Position numbers and translations under genes: made by a program. A model generated the notes under the pieces. It was not told the origin of the DNA, ran no database searches, and saw nothing but the letters and a program-made list of their open reading frames with translations. From positions 1-58,329 of the IMG/VR virus record IMGVR_UViG_3300027833_000059: 58,329 nt of DNA; one strand, written 5' to 3'. Each line of letters begins with the position of its first letter. The stretch's first letter is position 1. This stretch comes from a virus. Positions 33,719-41,480 of this stretch are shown one piece after another.

Positions 33719-33766
33719 TTGTCTTGTGGTTTATGTTCCTTACAAAGATACAACTAATAAATGGTT

Positions 33767-33970
33767 CTACAAAATACTTTTTAAGTTATTTTCAACCCTC
33801 ATATAAAATTTAATTTGATTTAAATTATCATTAGGGAATTGCCTCAAATCAGTCAAGACAATTTGAACTTCTTTTAATAATTGATTATCATTAATTTTAA
33901 GTCTACTCTTTTCAAATTCAATAAATTGATTAACTTGCTTTTTAGTAACGTAAATTAATTTCTTTACCAT
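33767..33970 (-). CDS. Small basic protein
   Basis: 67 aa from ATG 33970 (MVKKLIYVTKKQVNQFIEFE), which follows the upstream stop directly; ATG 33982 is in frame but would overlap that gene. Third gene of the 34626 unit. No family. Confidence 0.7.
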   Translation of the reverse strand: MVKKLIYVTKKQVNQFIEFEKSRLKINDNQLLKEVQIVLTDLRQFPNDNLNQIKFYMRVENNLKSIL

Positions 33971-33971
33971 A

Positions 33972-34199
33972 TTATATATCATTTATATTTATAGCTAATT
34001 TATCTAACAATGCTTGTTTATCGGTATAAAACAATTCCATAGCCACTAACATAGACATAACAACTCCCTCGGCATCTTCTAACCATTCATCCTCGTGCCA
34101 ATAACATACGTGATATGGTTCAACATCTTCTCCTAAGTCAAAATAAATATTAAGACTTTCATCATCTCTCGCTAATTTTAAATCTTCTAATTTTGCCAT
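33972..34199 (-). CDS. Small acidic protein
   Basis: 75 aa (MAKLEDLKLARDDESLNIYF), with YHVCYWHEDEW; second gene of the unit. No family. Confidence 0.72.
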   Translation of the reverse strand: MAKLEDLKLARDDESLNIYFDLGEDVEPYHVCYWHEDEWLEDAEGVVMSMLVAMELFYTDKQALLDKLAININDI

Positions 34200-34200
34200 A

Positions 34201-34626
34201 TTATATTAAGTCTAATATTAATCTTTCTTTATTTCTAACATCATTATCCTTATACATTCTAATGATTTCTAAAACTTTTTCATCATCAGTAGTTGGAACA
34301 CAAATATGTGGTTGTCTACTTTCAACATAAGGCATTTTAACCCTCAAGTCAAAAGTAGACAACCATTTATTTGCCCTTGCTTGTTTTAATAATAAAGTTT
34401 CTATTAGTTCTCTATGTTCATCTGCATATTCACAATTACCTAAAGATGGTACATACCTATCTAATAATAGTAATTCCCTCATTTCAGCTAAATTTTCGGG
34501 TGTATTCCTAATTGAAGTTATTTCATTACAAATGATATAATATAGTCTACTACCACCGAGTATGTCATGTACTTGTTCAAAGTTCTCAACGTATCCGTCA
34601 CTATAATGTTTACATCTTTTTTCCAT
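34201..34626 (-). CDS. Hypothetical protein (141 aa)
   Basis: First gene of a three-gene unit, -7 box 34651-34658. Two short blocks stand out: CKHYSDGY at the N-terminus and PYVESRQPHICVPTTDDE. No family. Confidence 0.75.
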   Translation of the reverse strand: MEKRCKHYSDGYVENFEQVHDILGGSRLYYIICNEITSIRNTPENLAEMRELLLLDRYVPSLGNCEYADEHRELIETLLLKQARANKWLSTFDLRVKMPYVESRQPHICVPTTDDEKVLEIIRMYKDNDVRNKERLILDLI

Positions 34627-34650
34627 TTCTCTTGTGGTTTATGTTCCTTA

Positions 34651-34700
34651 CAAAGATAATAAAAATTCCCTTACCAACCTAATGATAAGGGAAATATTTT
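34651..34700 (-). promoter_or_regulatory. Terminator-promoter cassette
   Basis: CCCTTA/TAAGGG stem with the -33 box in its loop and TATCTTTG at 34651-34658. Nearly identical over about 50 bp to the cassette at 39961. Confidence 0.78.
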
Positions 34701-34706
34701 ATAATT

Positions 34707-34910
34707 TTATCTTGTCATCATTAACATTTCGTCAACTTGGTCCGAGGTTACTACCTTAAACGTATTAACATCAACCTCTAAGTTACTACCTTGCTTCTTC
34801 CACTCATTTCTAGCGTTTCTAATAGCACCTTTCTTAGTCTTACCCCATACGGTATTCCATCCACCAGTTGTGAAGTTATACATGTATTGCTTTCTTTTTA
34901 ATTCTGCCAT
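34707..34910 (-). CDS. Small basic protein
   Basis: 67 aa with TTGGWNTVWGKTKKGAIRNA (Trp/Lys-rich). No family. Promoter -7 box 34939-34946. Confidence 0.75.
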   Translation of the reverse strand: MAELKRKQYMYNFTTGGWNTVWGKTKKGAIRNARNEWKKQGSNLEVDVNTFKVVTSDQVDEMLMMTR

Positions 34911-35011
34911 AATATCTTGTTTTAGTTATTGTTCTCTACAAAGATACAACTAATTTCTGGATTAACAATGGAATAATGTAAAAACTTTTTATAAAAATAA
35001 TTCATATTTTA

Positions 35012-35043
35012 TTTGGTAGATATGAAGAAATGTTGTATCTTTA
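35012..35043 (+). promoter_or_regulatory. Early promoter of structured RNA copy A
   Basis: TTTG 35012-35015, 20-bp spacer, TATCTTTA 35036-35043; start site predicted at the first stem. Confidence 0.78.
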
Positions 35044-35046
35044 CAC

Positions 35047-35109
35047 TGTAGGTGCGAAAGTGATACGGGTCTGGATAGAGATATTCGAAAGAGTAGACTC
35101 CAACCTACA
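35047..35109 (+). ncRNA. Structured RNA family, copy A
   Basis: P1 TGTAGGT/ACCTACA closes a junction holding P2 (GC-GAAA-GT), the fixed core GATACGGGTCTGG, P4 (GGATA-GAGA-TATTC with a GNRA loop) and CGAAAGAGTAGACTCC, whose AGAC(T)CC pairs with GGGTCT as P3. It is transcribed against all neighbouring genes. No reading frame. Function unknown. Confidence 0.75.
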
Positions 35110-35166
35110 ACAAAGTCAAATAATTTACACTAAAAAATAAGGTACTAAATTAGTACCTTATCAATC

Positions 35167-35337
35167 TTAAACTCTATAGCTAATATGTTCTTCTAATGGT
35201 TCATACTCTACCTCAGTGTACGAATAACAATTAATTTTTTCATCCTTTAATAGAATCTCACTAACTTCACTAATTGTCTTATCAGACTCAACTAATATTA
35301 ATTGTTTACATTCAGTTAAAATTTCAAATACTTTCAT
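35167..35337 (-). CDS. Small hypothetical protein (56 aa)
   Basis: MKVFEILTECKQLILVESDK then acidic (TEVEYEPLEEHISYRV). Promoter TATATTTG at 35366-35373; a palindrome AAGGTACT/AGTACCTT near 35138-35158 follows its stop and can end both this gene and RNA copy A. Confidence 0.7.
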   Translation of the reverse strand: MKVFEILTECKQLILVESDKTISEVSEILLKDEKINCYSYTEVEYEPLEEHISYRV

Positions 35338-35423
35338 ATGTTTTTGTTTTAATTATTCTACCTTACAAATATACTAAAAATAAATTAACCTACCTAATTT
35401 TAGATAGGTTAATTTTAAATTAT

Positions 35424-36224
35424 TTATATGTTAATTATGAAGTCGTTAGTTTCAACATTTTCTTTATTAACACCCTTGGTTCCTTTACCCGTCATAAGCT
35501 TATATTTAAGTCCTACAATAACGTTTTGTTCATCTAAGAAACGTAAGTCTGTTTCATCTCCATTGATAACCTTAAAACCTTTGTATTCACTTGGTAATTC
35601 ACTTCGTTTACTCATTGCAAATACCATTGAAACGTTATAACCTTTATTTAACATTTCAAACGACGTTTTATCATTGTCTTCTGCTCTACTAAACGTCAAA
35701 TGATAATTACTAGGTAACTTTTTTCTTAATCTACTATCAATTTTAGTATAATCATAAAATTGTATACCTGGAAATAGTTCGAATATATTCTTATTATCTT
35801 TATCTTTGTATCTAATGTTCTCAAATGGAACATCACTAGTACCATTTAAACGAATAGCAAACTTTTTATATCTTAATACCTTACCATTTAAAGATAGTTG
35901 CTCTAAACCTTTAATTTTAGTATGAGTATTAACTATTTTAGTAATTTCATTATATAACTGTTCCATAAAACCTACCATATTATCTAAAAAATATTCAGTT
36001 TTATTTATTTTACCTTGTTGTACGTTATCAAAACGAGCCGCACCGCTATTGAATAGACAAGCCTTAGCACAACCTTTACTTGCCTTAGCACAAAGGTTAA
36101 CACCCTTAGAGTTTTGCTTATGTGGTGCTAAATACATAATGTAAGTAGTGTAACCTACTTTTTCACCCTTAATAGTTTTTGCATTGTTAGTACTTAATAA
36201 ATTCTTAGGAATTGTGTAGTTCAT
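35424..36224 (-). CDS. GP88-family protein
   Basis: 266 aa. Recognised from the GP88 pattern known in mycobacteriophages and others: GVNLCAKASKGCAKACL (C45, C52, C56), KTEYFLDN near 75, RLNGTSDVPFENI at 125-137 and FPGIQFYDYTK at 151-161. The Cys cluster could hold a metal or Fe-S centre, but no activity is established for the family. Promoters: -7 box 36253-36260 and the conserved upstream element e at 36293-36353. Confidence 0.88.
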   Translation of the reverse strand: MNYTIPKNLLSTNNAKTIKGEKVGYTTYIMYLAPHKQNSKGVNLCAKASKGCAKACLFNSGAARFDNVQQGKINKTEYFLDNMVGFMEQLYNEITKIVNTHTKIKGLEQLSLNGKVLRYKKFAIRLNGTSDVPFENIRYKDKDNKNIFELFPGIQFYDYTKIDSRLRKKLPSNYHLTFSRAEDNDKTSFEMLNKGYNVSMVFAMSKRSELPSEYKGFKVINGDETDLRFLDEQNVIVGLKYKLMTGKGTKGVNKENVETNDFIINI

Positions 36225-36292
36225 AATATAAGGTTTTAATTGTTCGACAAGTCAAAGATACAACCATTTATTGGATATACAAAACTTTTTAT

Positions 36293-36353
36293 TAATTATT
36301 TTCTTATTTATAATGATTCTAAGTGTTGACAATAAGGCACCATGACAAATTTA
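36293..36353 (-). promoter_or_regulatory. Conserved upstream promoter/leader, copy e
   Basis: TAAATTTG (36346-36353, minus) followed by TCATGGTGCCTTATTGTCAA and ACACTTAGAATCATTATAAA; same element as copies d and f. Confidence 0.7.
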
Positions 36354-36388
36354 CGAAAAATAAATGAGAATACAAAATAAAAACAAAA

Positions 36389-36414
36389 AAAGATGAGACC
36401 TTAAACTCATCTTT
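36389..36414 (-). terminator. Intrinsic terminator
   Basis: Stem AAGATGAG/CTCATCTT, loop ACCTTAAA, T-tract on the minus strand; ends the 267-aa gene. Confidence 0.85.
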
Positions 36415-36428
36415 TTTCTGAACAAAAC

Positions 36429-37232
36429 TTAAACGAACAACTTAACTTTTTCTTTAATCTCTTCTACTGTATATTTATCAGTATTATATTTTTTATTTAA
36501 TCCTTTAACTCTTCTTTCAGCATTCTTTTTATTAGCATATTGTAAATAAGGTCTACTACTATACCTATAACCATTTCGTGTTCTCTTAACAAAATAATCA
36601 TAATCAACCTTTATTGTGTAATACTTATCTACTTCAATTAAATTCTTTACTTTTGGTACTCTTGGAAAGTATCTTTTTCTAATCCATTTTGGACTATCTT
36701 TTAACATACCTCTAAATTCTATTGTAGGATATACATTAGTATCTTTAAATATCTCGTTACATTCAGCTACATACCTTAATAACTCTTCTTTATTTGTAAC
36801 TCTTTCACTTACATAATTACTAACAATAGTTCTATTATATGTATTAGTTACTACAATACTTACTCCAACTTCATTTAACTGCTCAATAGTTAAGGCTTTT
36901 TTAATACCAGTTTTAAATATACCCTTAAACATACCAAAAGTTGTATTATGTGTTCCCTTACCTCCAATAGCTATTGCACTAAAAAAACCAAAAGACTTAT
37001 CATTATACTCAGTATAACGTTTTTTATAACTATCTCTTATATTATCAGCGTAAGATAATAATTCATTTTCACTATATAATATTTGAGTAGTATCTCCAAC
37101 ACTTAATTTTGACCAATCTCTTACTCTTGCACCACTGTACTCGAATAAGTTACTTGACCCTATTATTACCATTGGTATAAACTTGTCTTCTACTTTAATA
37201 AATTGTTTATCGTAAATTAAATCGTAACTCAT
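36429..37232 (-). CDS. Hypothetical protein (267 aa)
   Basis: Begins MSYDLIYDKQFIKVEDKFIP; a middle GFFSAIAIGGKGTHNTTFGM and a strongly basic C-terminal third (KWIRKRYFPRVPKVK, KNAERRVKGLNKKY). I recall similar N-termini from plasmid and phage proteins of unknown function. Promoters: -7 box 37261-37268 and element f at 37301-37361. Confidence 0.78.
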   Translation of the reverse strand: MSYDLIYDKQFIKVEDKFIPMVIIGSSNLFEYSGARVRDWSKLSVGDTTQILYSENELLSYADNIRDSYKKRYTEYNDKSFGFFSAIAIGGKGTHNTTFGMFKGIFKTGIKKALTIEQLNEVGVSIVVTNTYNRTIVSNYVSERVTNKEELLRYVAECNEIFKDTNVYPTIEFRGMLKDSPKWIRKRYFPRVPKVKNLIEVDKYYTIKVDYDYFVKRTRNGYRYSSRPYLQYANKKNAERRVKGLNKKYNTDKYTVEEIKEKVKLFV

Positions 37233-37300
37233 AATAAAAGGTTTTAGTTATTGTTCTCTACAAAGATACAACCAATTTCTGGATTAACAATGGGAATTCT

Positions 37301-37361
37301 TAATTATTTTCTTATTTATAATGATTCTAAACGTTAACACTAAGGCACCATGACAAATTTA
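37301..37361 (-). promoter_or_regulatory. Conserved upstream promoter/leader, copy f
   Basis: TAAATTTG (37354-37361, minus) followed by TCATGGTGCCTTAGTGTTAA and CGTTTAGAATCATTATAAAT. Relative to copy d the AGTGT/ACACT hairpin keeps pairing through wobble changes. Confidence 0.7.
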
Positions 37362-37446
37362 CAACAAATAAATGAGAATACAAAATAAAATGGACCCTTT
37401 TTTTATATTAGGACCCATTTTCAACTTAACCACAAGTTATATTTTA

Positions 37447-37725
37447 TTAATGGTAGCTAAAACCAACTTCTGTTATATAAAATTTACCACCATTATCCCT
37501 CAAGTAATAAAGGTCTAAATCGAATTTTACTAATTCATTCTCAACTGATGTTATCAATTGGTCATCTAAGTTAGGTAACTCATCTTTAACACACTCTTCT
37601 CTCTCATAGTCAGAAACTTTAACCTTACAACCGAATAGTTGTGATAGTTTTGTATTTAGGTCATGAGTAGTAAATCTACTACCTACTAATGATTCTGTTT
37701 TATTTGTGATGTCTTGATTTGTCAT
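37447..37725 (-). CDS. Small hypothetical protein
   Basis: 92 aa, acidic (MTNQDITNKTESLVGSRFTT); no family. Promoter -7 box 37742-37749. Confidence 0.72.
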   Translation of the reverse strand: MTNQDITNKTESLVGSRFTTHDLNTKLSQLFGCKVKVSDYEREECVKDELPNLDDQLITSVENELVKFDLDLYYLRDNGGKFYITEVGFSYH

Positions 37726-37779
37726 AGTGTTTTGTTTTAATCAAAGATACAACTAATTATTGGTTCTACAATACAATTT

Positions 37780-38103
37780 TTAATTTATTTTTTCACTAAT
37801 AACATCATCATAACCCATATCTACATATTTTCTAGCTAAAACATCTGCTTTATCTTTAGGTAAGTGAAAGTCATTAACCTCAACACCACCAACCCATACA
37901 GTATAAAGGTCAATTAGTTCCAAAGTATTTCGATTAATACTACATAATCTACCACTTTGCTCTTGTATTATAGGTTCTCCAGCTATACTTCTATTTAATA
38001 GAATACCAGTAACTTTTATATCATTGGTCATACCACAAGTTCCCATTGCAGTACATACTTTACCTACCATTTTTTCTAACTCTTGTTGTGATATGAATTT
38101 CAT
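37780..38103 (-). CDS. Hypothetical protein (107 aa)
   Basis: Two Cys near the N-terminus (KVCTAMGTCGM) and a C-terminal VWVGGVEVNDFHLPKDKADV segment. No family. Promoter -7 box 38128-38135 lies inside the end of the upstream gene. Confidence 0.75.
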   Translation of the reverse strand: MKFISQQELEKMVGKVCTAMGTCGMTNDIKVTGILLNRSIAGEPIIQEQSGRLCSINRNTLELIDLYTVWVGGVEVNDFHLPKDKADVLARKYVDMGYDDVISEKIN

Positions 38104-38122
38104 TTGTCTTGTGGTTTATGTT

Positions 38123-38701
38123 CTATACAAAGATACAAAAAAAATTTGGATTAATAAAACTTTTTTGACTATTTAATAGTTTAAATATTTCATTATATAT
38201 CTCTTCTCCCAATTGAGTCTTAGTAAAGTCAGCCATACTACCATGTAAATTTTCTTTATAACCTAACTCCTTATGCATATGCTCATCTATTTTTGGCATA
38301 TCGATTATTAATTCACCATTACATAAGCATACCCAATCAAAAAATAGTAATGGGTTTTTAGTCTTAAAACCATCTTGGAGTACCTTTTGTGATTCTCTAG
38401 TTAAATTAGACTTAATAGCCGCAGTGTGTATATTTTCTTTCCAATAGATAGCATTATTTGTAATTAGATATTCCATACAAATCTCTCTACCATACTTTAA
38501 ACTTGTCTCCCTTATATCTTGGAATACATCTTTAGTTGTAGGTATTTCTATTTCTACAATATCATAAGCTAGGGTTTTTTTATAACCCTCACCCTTAATG
38601 AAATATCTTAACGTATCATTAATTCCAAATACCTCTTGTGGGAATTTTAATGGTAAGAATAATTTTCTACTTCTGACGTAATAAGCTTGAATCTTTTGCA
38701 T
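38123..38701 (-). CDS. Hypothetical protein (192 aa) whose end overlaps the next promoter
   Basis: Begins MQKIQAYYVRSRKLFLPLKF; alpha/beta, no family. The last dozen codons (KSFINPNFFCIFV) are the promoter sequence of the 107-aa gene translated, so there is no terminator between the genes. Promoter -7 box 38725-38732. Confidence 0.75.
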   Translation of the reverse strand: MQKIQAYYVRSRKLFLPLKFPQEVFGINDTLRYFIKGEGYKKTLAYDIVEIEIPTTKDVFQDIRETSLKYGREICMEYLITNNAIYWKENIHTAAIKSNLTRESQKVLQDGFKTKNPLLFFDWVCLCNGELIIDMPKIDEHMHKELGYKENLHGSMADFTKTQLGEEIYNEIFKLLNSQKSFINPNFFCIFV

Positions 38702-38773
38702 TGTCTTGTGGTTTATGTTCCTTACAAAGATACAACATTATTTTGATTCTACCAAATATATTTAAATAAAAAA

Positions 38774-38795
38774 AGGTGGGACCTTAAACCCACCT
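38774..38795 (-). terminator. Intrinsic terminator
   Basis: AGGTGGG/CCCACCT stem with ACCTTAAA loop and a minus-strand T-tract; the same hairpin occurs at 40217. Confidence 0.85.
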
Positions 38796-38822
38796 CTTTT
38801 CTGAACAAAAACAAACCTATTA

Positions 38823-39011
38823 TTATTCTTTAATCTCAAAACCTAATTCTTTTAACTTTTCAGTTAATACTTCTTCTATAACATTTTCAGTCGTAACCTC
38901 ATCTTCATCATCAGTATCGGTACAATCTTTAATTACCCCTTCAAGTACTAACTTATTAGTTATTTCGTATTTTATCTCATTGATAAAATCTTTACTTATT
39001 GTATTTTCCAT
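38823..39011 (-). CDS. Small acidic protein
   Basis: 62 aa (MENTISKDFINEIKYEITNK, then DTDDEDEVTTENVIEE). It keeps the usual AAGGAACATAAACCACAAG leader, but the -7 box and most of the spacer are missing, so it depends on the 116-aa gene upstream. Confidence 0.72.
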   Translation of the reverse strand: MENTISKDFINEIKYEITNKLVLEGVIKDCTDTDDEDEVTTENVIEEVLTEKLKELGFEIKE

Positions 39012-39036
39012 TTGTCTTGTGGTTTATGTTCCTTAT

Positions 39037-39387
39037 CTATTTTACCAAATTGTGTTCTCCATCGAACACTACACCATTCTTACCTCGATATACAACTAAA
39101 TCTCCACCCGCATACATCCAAGGATTTTCATTTTCACTACCATTTTTTTTGATATAATCAATATCAGCAGTAGTGGTGTACTCTAAACTATTTCCATCCT
39201 CTTGTTCAATACCAATTAAAACCTTAACGATACTATCACTTATTTCTAATTCAGCACCAACCCATAAAGGTTTTTTCTTTTCTTTTTCAACTTCTTTATA
39301 ATCCCAAGACTTACTATCTAAATAAGCCTTTAATTCTGCTAATTCTTCTCTTGAACAATTATGTGTATTTATTTCAATATTTTTCAT
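39037..39387 (-). CDS. Hypothetical protein (116 aa)
   Basis: Begins MKNIEINTHNCSREELAELK; beta-like second half with PLWVGAELEISDS. Its last codons (LVK, stop) are built from the remains of a promoter -33 box (TTTGGTA). Promoter -7 box 39412-39419. Confidence 0.75.
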   Translation of the reverse strand: MKNIEINTHNCSREELAELKAYLDSKSWDYKEVEKEKKKPLWVGAELEISDSIVKVLIGIEQEDGNSLEYTTTADIDYIKKNGSENENPWMYAGGDLVVYRGKNGVVFDGEHNLVK

Positions 39388-39430
39388 TTGTCTTGTGGTT
39401 TATGTTCCTTACAAAGATACAACTAATTAT

Positions 39431-39634
39431 TTAATCTACCAAATCTTTTTCCAATGAATTGAAAATTTCATAACATTTTTCATTAATTTCATCATCGGTC
39501 ATTGTTCTATTATTATTCCAAATATAAAAACACTTACTTTCTAACCTTGAACAAAACTTAATATACTTACCATTATTAGTGGTAATTAAGGATATTTGAT
39601 GTTCCAAGAAAAATTTAAAATTAGTTGAATACAT
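39431..39634 (-). CDS. Small hypothetical protein
   Basis: 67 aa (MYSTNFKFFLEHQISLITTN); third gene of a three-gene unit, following a stop by one base. No family. Confidence 0.7.
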   Translation of the reverse strand: MYSTNFKFFLEHQISLITTNNGKYIKFCSRLESKCFYIWNNNRTMTDDEINEKCYEIFNSLEKDLVD

Positions 39635-39635
39635 A

Positions 39636-39815
39636 TTATTTAGCTCTTGTGATTACTTTATTATTTATACGTGTACTTTCCCCTAGTTCTAAACTCATAA
39701 GTTGCTTTAATGAAGTTTCAGAAGAGTATCTTAACCCATGTGATGTCCATAAAGATGTACTACCACTCCTAGTGAAAAACTTATCCTTTAATTGATTATG
39801 ATAAAAGTCTGACAT
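39636..39815 (-). CDS. Small hypothetical protein (59 aa)
   Basis: MSDFYHNQLKDKFFTRSGST then SLWTSHGLRYSSETSLKQLM; Ser-rich. Middle gene of the unit. No family. Confidence 0.65.
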   Translation of the reverse strand: MSDFYHNQLKDKFFTRSGSTSLWTSHGLRYSSETSLKQLMSLELGESTRINNKVITRAK

Positions 39816-39816
39816 A

Positions 39817-39936
39817 TTATTTTCTTTTACGTTTTAGTTTCCTTTTTAATCTTCTTTTTTCACGACCACACATAATTGGTTCTTGCTCTTTAATTCTTAC
39901 ATCTTTATATGGGTCTGTTATTTTGTAACTTTTCAT
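39817..39936 (-). CDS. Highly basic micro-protein (39 aa)
   Basis: MKSYKITDPYKDVRIKEQEP then CGREKRRLKRKLKRKRK: twelve Lys/Arg in the last 15 residues, like nucleic-acid or ribosome-binding tails. First gene of the unit; promoter -7 box 39961-39968 and the CCACAAGACAAATG start context support it. Confidence 0.65.
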   Translation of the reverse strand: MKSYKITDPYKDVRIKEQEPIMCGREKRRLKRKLKRKRK

Positions 39937-39960
39937 TTGTCTTGTGGTTTATGTTCCTTA

Positions 39961-40010
39961 CAAAGATAATAAAAATTCCCTTACCAACCTAATGATAAGG
40001 GAAATATTTT
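39961..40010 (-). promoter_or_regulatory. Terminator-promoter cassette
   Basis: CCCTTA/TAAGGG hairpin with the -33 box in the loop, TATCTTTG at 39961-39968; near-identical twin of 34651-34700. Confidence 0.8.
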
Positions 40011-40139
40011 TTAATGTCCACCAGTAAATGTTATTTCAATTCCACCATTCTTTTCTTCGGCTACAAAAGTAACACCACTCTTGATAAATCCTAATAACAT
40101 GTCGTTGAAAGTTTCTGTTGATACGAATAAAGTTTGCAT
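40011..40139 (-). CDS. Small hypothetical protein (42 aa)
   Basis: MQTLFVSTETFNDMLLGFIK then EEKNGGIEITFTGGH. Complete cassette: -7 box 40168-40175 upstream, terminator hairpin downstream. Confidence 0.62.
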   Translation of the reverse strand: MQTLFVSTETFNDMLLGFIKSGVTFVAEEKNGGIEITFTGGH

Positions 40140-40216
40140 AATAAGTTGTTTTAGTTATTGTTCTCTACAAAGATACAACTAATTATTGGTTCTACCTAAT
40201 AAAATGCAATAAAAAA

Positions 40217-40238
40217 AGGTGGGACCTTAAACCCACCT
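40217..40238 (-). terminator. Intrinsic terminator
   Basis: AGGTGGG/CCCACCT hairpin, T-tract on the minus strand; duplicate of 38774-38795 including the following bases. Confidence 0.85.
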
Positions 40239-40264
40239 CTTCTCTGAACAAAAACAAACCTAAT

Positions 40265-40471
40265 CTAAATCTTAATTTCTTTATTTTCCAATTCGTCTAA
40301 CTTGACGATTGAATATACGTATAATGCAGTACCAATACCAACAAATAACCACATTAAATAAGATAGTACATCTACCTTTAATATCATTTCACTTTCAAAG
40401 ATGATGAAATAAAAACCTACAAAGGTTAAAATCATTCCTACTATCATAGTTGTAAAATACTTATCTTTCAT
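40265..40471 (-). CDS. Two-helix membrane protein (68 aa)
   Basis: Hydrophobic segments MIVGMILTFVGFYFIIF and LSYLMWLFVGIGTALYVYSI with a short acidic loop; charged C-terminus. No family. Promoter -7 box 40500-40507. Confidence 0.75.
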   Translation of the reverse strand: MKDKYFTTMIVGMILTFVGFYFIIFESEMILKVDVLSYLMWLFVGIGTALYVYSIVKLDELENKEIKI

Positions 40472-40535
40472 AATATTAAGTTTTAATTGTTTGACACTTC
40501 AAAGATACAACCTTTTTTTAGTTCTACCAAATAAT

Positions 40536-40757
40536 TTATAATAAACTTTCTATTGGTTTAATCTCAATATGCATTCTATCTTCATCACCTCTAATCATAA
40601 TTGTATTAGACGTTACCAATGATACATCACAATTCCATTCCTCATTTAAACGAAATCTACTTAAATTATTATTAACCCAAATTGCAATCTTACTATTTTC
40701 AATCTCTTCATTAAAAAAGAAATGAGCCTTACTTCCGTTAATTATTAATTGTTTCAT
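40536..40757 (-). CDS. Small hypothetical protein
   Basis: 73 aa (MKQLIINGSKAHFFFNEEIE), beta-like. Promoter -7 box 40782-40789. Confidence 0.72.
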   Translation of the reverse strand: MKQLIINGSKAHFFFNEEIENSKIAIWVNNNLSRFRLNEEWNCDVSLVTSNTIMIRGDEDRMHIEIKPIESLL

Positions 40758-40781
40758 TTGTCTTGTGGTTTATGTTCCTTA

Positions 40782-40832
40782 CAAAGATACAAAATAAAAA
40801 CCTTACCACCAAACAATAGTAAGGTTTTTTTT
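40782..40832 (-). promoter_or_regulatory. Terminator-promoter cassette
   Basis: AAACCTTAC/GTAAGGTTT stem and minus-strand T-tract; loop TTTG at 40810-40813 is 20 bp from TATCTTTG 40782-40789. Confidence 0.82.
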
Positions 40833-40834
40833 AA

Positions 40835-41116
40835 TTAATCTACTAATTTTATTTCGTAAGGTATATTTAAATCAGAAACTTCATAATCGTGTAATTCAGT
40901 CTGCATATCAAATTCAACTGTATAATACATTTTAATTGCATTTAAGTTACACCCATCGAAAATTTCATTTACTGTAATGCTACCAACACCTGTTTTAAAT
41001 AGTTGTTCTATTATAGACTTAGCCACACTATTTGCATTTTCCTCAATCTCTTGGTCTTGTCCGTGGTTAAAATACCACTCTAAAAATCTTTCTTTTGTAA
41101 TTGTTAACTTTAACAT
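40835..41116 (-). CDS. Hypothetical protein (93 aa)
   Basis: MLKLTITKERFLEWYFNHGQ, acidic, helical first half. No family. Promoter -7 box 41144-41151. Confidence 0.74.
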   Translation of the reverse strand: MLKLTITKERFLEWYFNHGQDQEIEENANSVAKSIIEQLFKTGVGSITVNEIFDGCNLNAIKMYYTVEFDMQTELHDYEVSDLNIPYEIKLVD

Positions 41117-41143
41117 AATCTTGTTGTTTTATTTGTTCTCTAC

Positions 41144-41188
41144 AAAGATAATAAAAAATCCCTTACCAACCAAATGATAAGGGAATTA
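41144..41188 (-). promoter_or_regulatory. Terminator-promoter cassette
   Basis: CCCTTA (41161-41166)/TAAGGG (41179-41184) hairpin; loop TTTG 41172-41175, spacer 20, TATCTTTG 41144-41151. Confidence 0.82.
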
Positions 41189-41191
41189 TTT

Positions 41192-41434
41192 TTAATAAAC
41201 TGATTCAATCTGAATGCCATCCTCAGTATATAAGTCTTGTGACTCCCAATTAACTGAATAAGATAACTCTCCAGGCTCATATGAGTCGATTAGAGCGACC
41301 ATCTCATCGTCGTCATCACTTACTTCAAATACTTGTGTTCCATCGCATAAGAACTCACCATTTCGATACGGGTGGTTTATTGCAATCTTAAGGTCTTCTA
41401 AAGAATTGATAGTTGTATTCATATTTGCGTACAT
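41192..41434 (-). CDS. Small acidic protein
   Basis: 80 aa (MYANMNTTINSLEDLKIAIN), acidic DDDDEMV stretch. ATG at the fifth codon is an alternative. Promoter -7 box 41463-41470. Confidence 0.72.
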   Translation of the reverse strand: MYANMNTTINSLEDLKIAINHPYRNGEFLCDGTQVFEVSDDDDEMVALIDSYEPGELSYSVNWESQDLYTEDGIQIESVY

Positions 41435-41480
41435 AATAAAAGAGTTTTAAAGTTCGACACTTCAAAGATACAACCTTTTT

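Noticed and set aside
35047-35109. Resemblance of the RNA core (ACGGGTC ... GAGTAGA ... CTCC) to the selected Spinach/Broccoli aptamers
   Set aside because: Only short strings match, the arrangement of stems differs, and a laboratory aptamer gives no functional clue.
35047-35109. tRNA or hammerhead ribozyme identity for the structured RNA
   Set aside because: No cloverleaf, no CCA or anticodon arm, and the CTGATGA / GAAA hammerhead core is not present in the right order.
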